From: Clostridia bacterium
GTDB taxonomy: Bacteria > Bacillota_A > Clostridia > Christensenellales > Aristaeellaceae
Direction of reading: 5' to 3'
Assembly: GCA_017938645.1 (NCBI GenBank)
Contig: JAGBBE010000132.1
Location: 1 to 5,754 of the forward strand
DNA: 5,754 bases
Below the pieces are notes generated by a model. It ran no database searches. It saw nothing but the letters and a program-made list of their open reading frames with translations, and was not told the DNA's origin. The translations under genes and the position numbers were made by a program. How positions within the stretch are numbered: the stretch's first letter is position 1; every line of letters begins with the position of its first letter. Below are positions 4,757-5,754 of this stretch, piece after piece.

Positions 4757-5754
4757 TTATGCAAACCGGAGGCCCTTGCCACGTTGCTGCCTTCTAGTGA
4801 GCGTCGCGATTTCAACCGCCAACGAGCGGATGTCCTGCTCATCGCGCACATAGAACGTATTACCGGACAGGTTCACGCTGCTTTGCTGGTTGTAAGTGCG
4901 CCGGTTATCGCTAGAGTTGTAAGCGATAGCACCTTCCTTGGCTTCACCCGTTAAGTACCGGGAAGCGTTGCGGATAATGCGTGCCTGCGCCTTGGTTTCT
5001 TCCAAAACACCAAGACCGAAACCACGCATCGTCTGAACGCCAACCTCCTCCTTGAACACACGAGAAGGCGACTTGATCTTTAGCTCGGACTTCGCAGCGT
5101 TTACGGCAGCACGAGCCGCAGAGCGCATGGCTGAGATAACACCCGACCGACCAGCGTTGATACCGGCTTTAAGACCCGCCATAGCATTCACACCTGCCGA
5201 TCGCAGCGTCGAGCTTGTCAGGCTTGCGTTGACAGCGGACTGGACATTCGAGGCAACTGTGGAACCAGTTGTAGTCATGCTATACGAGGTCATGGCCTGC
5301 GCCATACCGGTAATCGCATTTGTGCCAATCGGCCCAAGGAGCGTCGAAGTGAGAGCGGTGTTCAATGCTGTATCAACAGCAGTTGCGATACTAGCGGCAT
5401 CTGTAGTGAAGTCATACTCTGTCATACCAACACCAACACCGGCAGCGACATTGGAGCCAACAGGCTTCACACGCGTACTTGGCGATTGGATGCCAAAGGC
5501 GAGATTCAGAGCTGATTCAAGGTTGGAAGCGACGGTCTCGGCATCAGAATCCCAACCGCCCTCTGTCATGCCTGCAGCAACACCTTCGAGGATATGCTGA
5601 CCGGTCTCGGTGGTATCAAGTCCCTGCAGGAAAGTGAGAATGTCTTGGAGATTTTGAACATCCTGTTCGGACACCTGCTTGCCCTGCTGGATAGCAGAAA
5701 CCACCTCAGCAACATAGGCAGACAGCTCAGCGACCGTTTCGGGGCTGAAGTCCA
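4757..5754 (-). CDS. Tape measure protein, C-terminal part (cut by right edge)
   Basis: The reading frame is open to the right edge, so this is the last 331 complete codons of a longer protein; the GTG at 5704 is internal, not a start. The sequence is rich in Ala, Gly, Ser and Thr. It contains repeat units marked by GVAAGMTE, GVGVGMTE and ITGMAQAMTS, then KIKSPSRVFKEEVGVQTMRG, which is the SPSRVF motif very common in phage tape measure proteins. The end, SVNLSGNTFYVRDEQDIRSL and then GKGLRFA, is also typical of Firmicutes tape measure C-termini. The protein sets tail length and is released at infection. Its C-terminus contacts the Dit/Tal tip, encoded just downstream. Total length and any N-terminal membrane or peptidase domain cannot be seen. 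Confidence 0.88.
   Translation of the reverse strand, partial: DFSPETVAELSAYVAEVVSAIQQGKQVSEQDVQNLQDILTFLQGLDTTETGQHILEGVAAGMTEGGWDSDAETVASNLESALNLAFGIQSPSTRVKPVGSNVAAGVGVGMTEYDFTTDAASIATAVDTALNTALTSTLLGPIGTNAITGMAQAMTSYSMTTTGSTVASNVQSAVNASLTSSTLRSAGVNAMAGLKAGINAGRSGVISAMRSAARAAVNAAKSELKIKSPSRVFKEEVGVQTMRGFGLGVLEETKAQARIIRNASRYLTGEAKEGAIAYNSSDNRRTYNQQSSVNLSGNTFYVRDEQDIRSLAVEIATLTRRQQRGKGLRFA
5057..5596 (-). repeat. Four diverged protein-level repeats of about 43-48 residues in the tape measure protein
   Basis: Consecutive units start at about HILEGVAAGM, VGSNVAAGVG, PIGTNAITGM and SAGVNAMAGL. Each has a Gly/Ala-rich helix, a Thr/Ser/Asp turn, and an Ala-rich helix (NLESALN, AVDTALNTAL, NVQSAVNASL, AARAAVNAAK), and the first and last units end in a SPS motif. 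The DNA has diverged, so the repeat is seen only in the protein. This is the usual helical repeat build of tape measure proteins. Confidence 0.65.

Noticed and set aside
5052..5600. A 182-codon plus-strand open frame opposite the tape measure gene
   Set aside because: It is the antisense reading of the Ala/Gly-rich repeats and has no independent support.

Overview
The window looks like part of a siphovirus-type prophage (or phage) of a Gram-positive host, most likely a clostridial or Oscillospiraceae-like gut Firmicute. This is inferred from the strong GGAGG-type ribosome binding sites, frequent TTG starts, intermediate GC content and tail proteins of the Firmicutes siphovirus type. No host marker gene is present, so the taxonomy is only an inference.

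Layout: the tail genes all read on the minus strand, from right to left. First is the C-terminal part of the tape measure protein (4757-5754, cut by the right edge). Next come a small DUF4314-like protein (4462-4692), the distal tail protein Dit (3685-4401, TTG start) and, after a gap, the N-terminal part of the tail-associated protein Tal/antireceptor (1-741, TTG start, cut by the left edge). Tape measure, Dit, Tal is the standard order in Firmicutes siphophages, but here about 2.9 kb of non-tail genes sits between Dit and Tal.

The inserted block (about 811-3633) is a self-contained regulated unit. A TetR-family repressor reads on the plus strand (3088-3633). Divergent from it is a tightly packed minus-strand operon: a CrtC/AttH-like lipocalin-fold protein (1882-2976), a 33-residue single-pass membrane protein (1778-1879) and a membrane-anchored alpha/beta hydrolase (811-1764). 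The 111-bp divergent intergenic region holds two face-to-face promoters whose -10 boxes both lie inside one perfect inverted repeat (TGTTAC-N4-GTAACA, 3011-3026). A single repressor site could therefore shut both directions. This is the arrangement expected of a phage moron (cargo expressed from the prophage independently of lytic genes), probably acting on a hydrophobic or ester-type small molecule. The substrate is unknown.

Two near-identical hairpins with T tracts (768-794 and 4420-4445, minus strand) sit just upstream of the ribosome binding sites of Tal and Dit. The left copy also lies directly after the last cargo gene. They look like phage intergenic elements, possibly terminators or attenuators, and the cargo seems to have entered between Dit and the hairpin that belongs to Tal.

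No tRNA, rRNA, CRISPR array, insertion sequence or integrase is visible, and no stretch longer than 300 bases lacks a gene.
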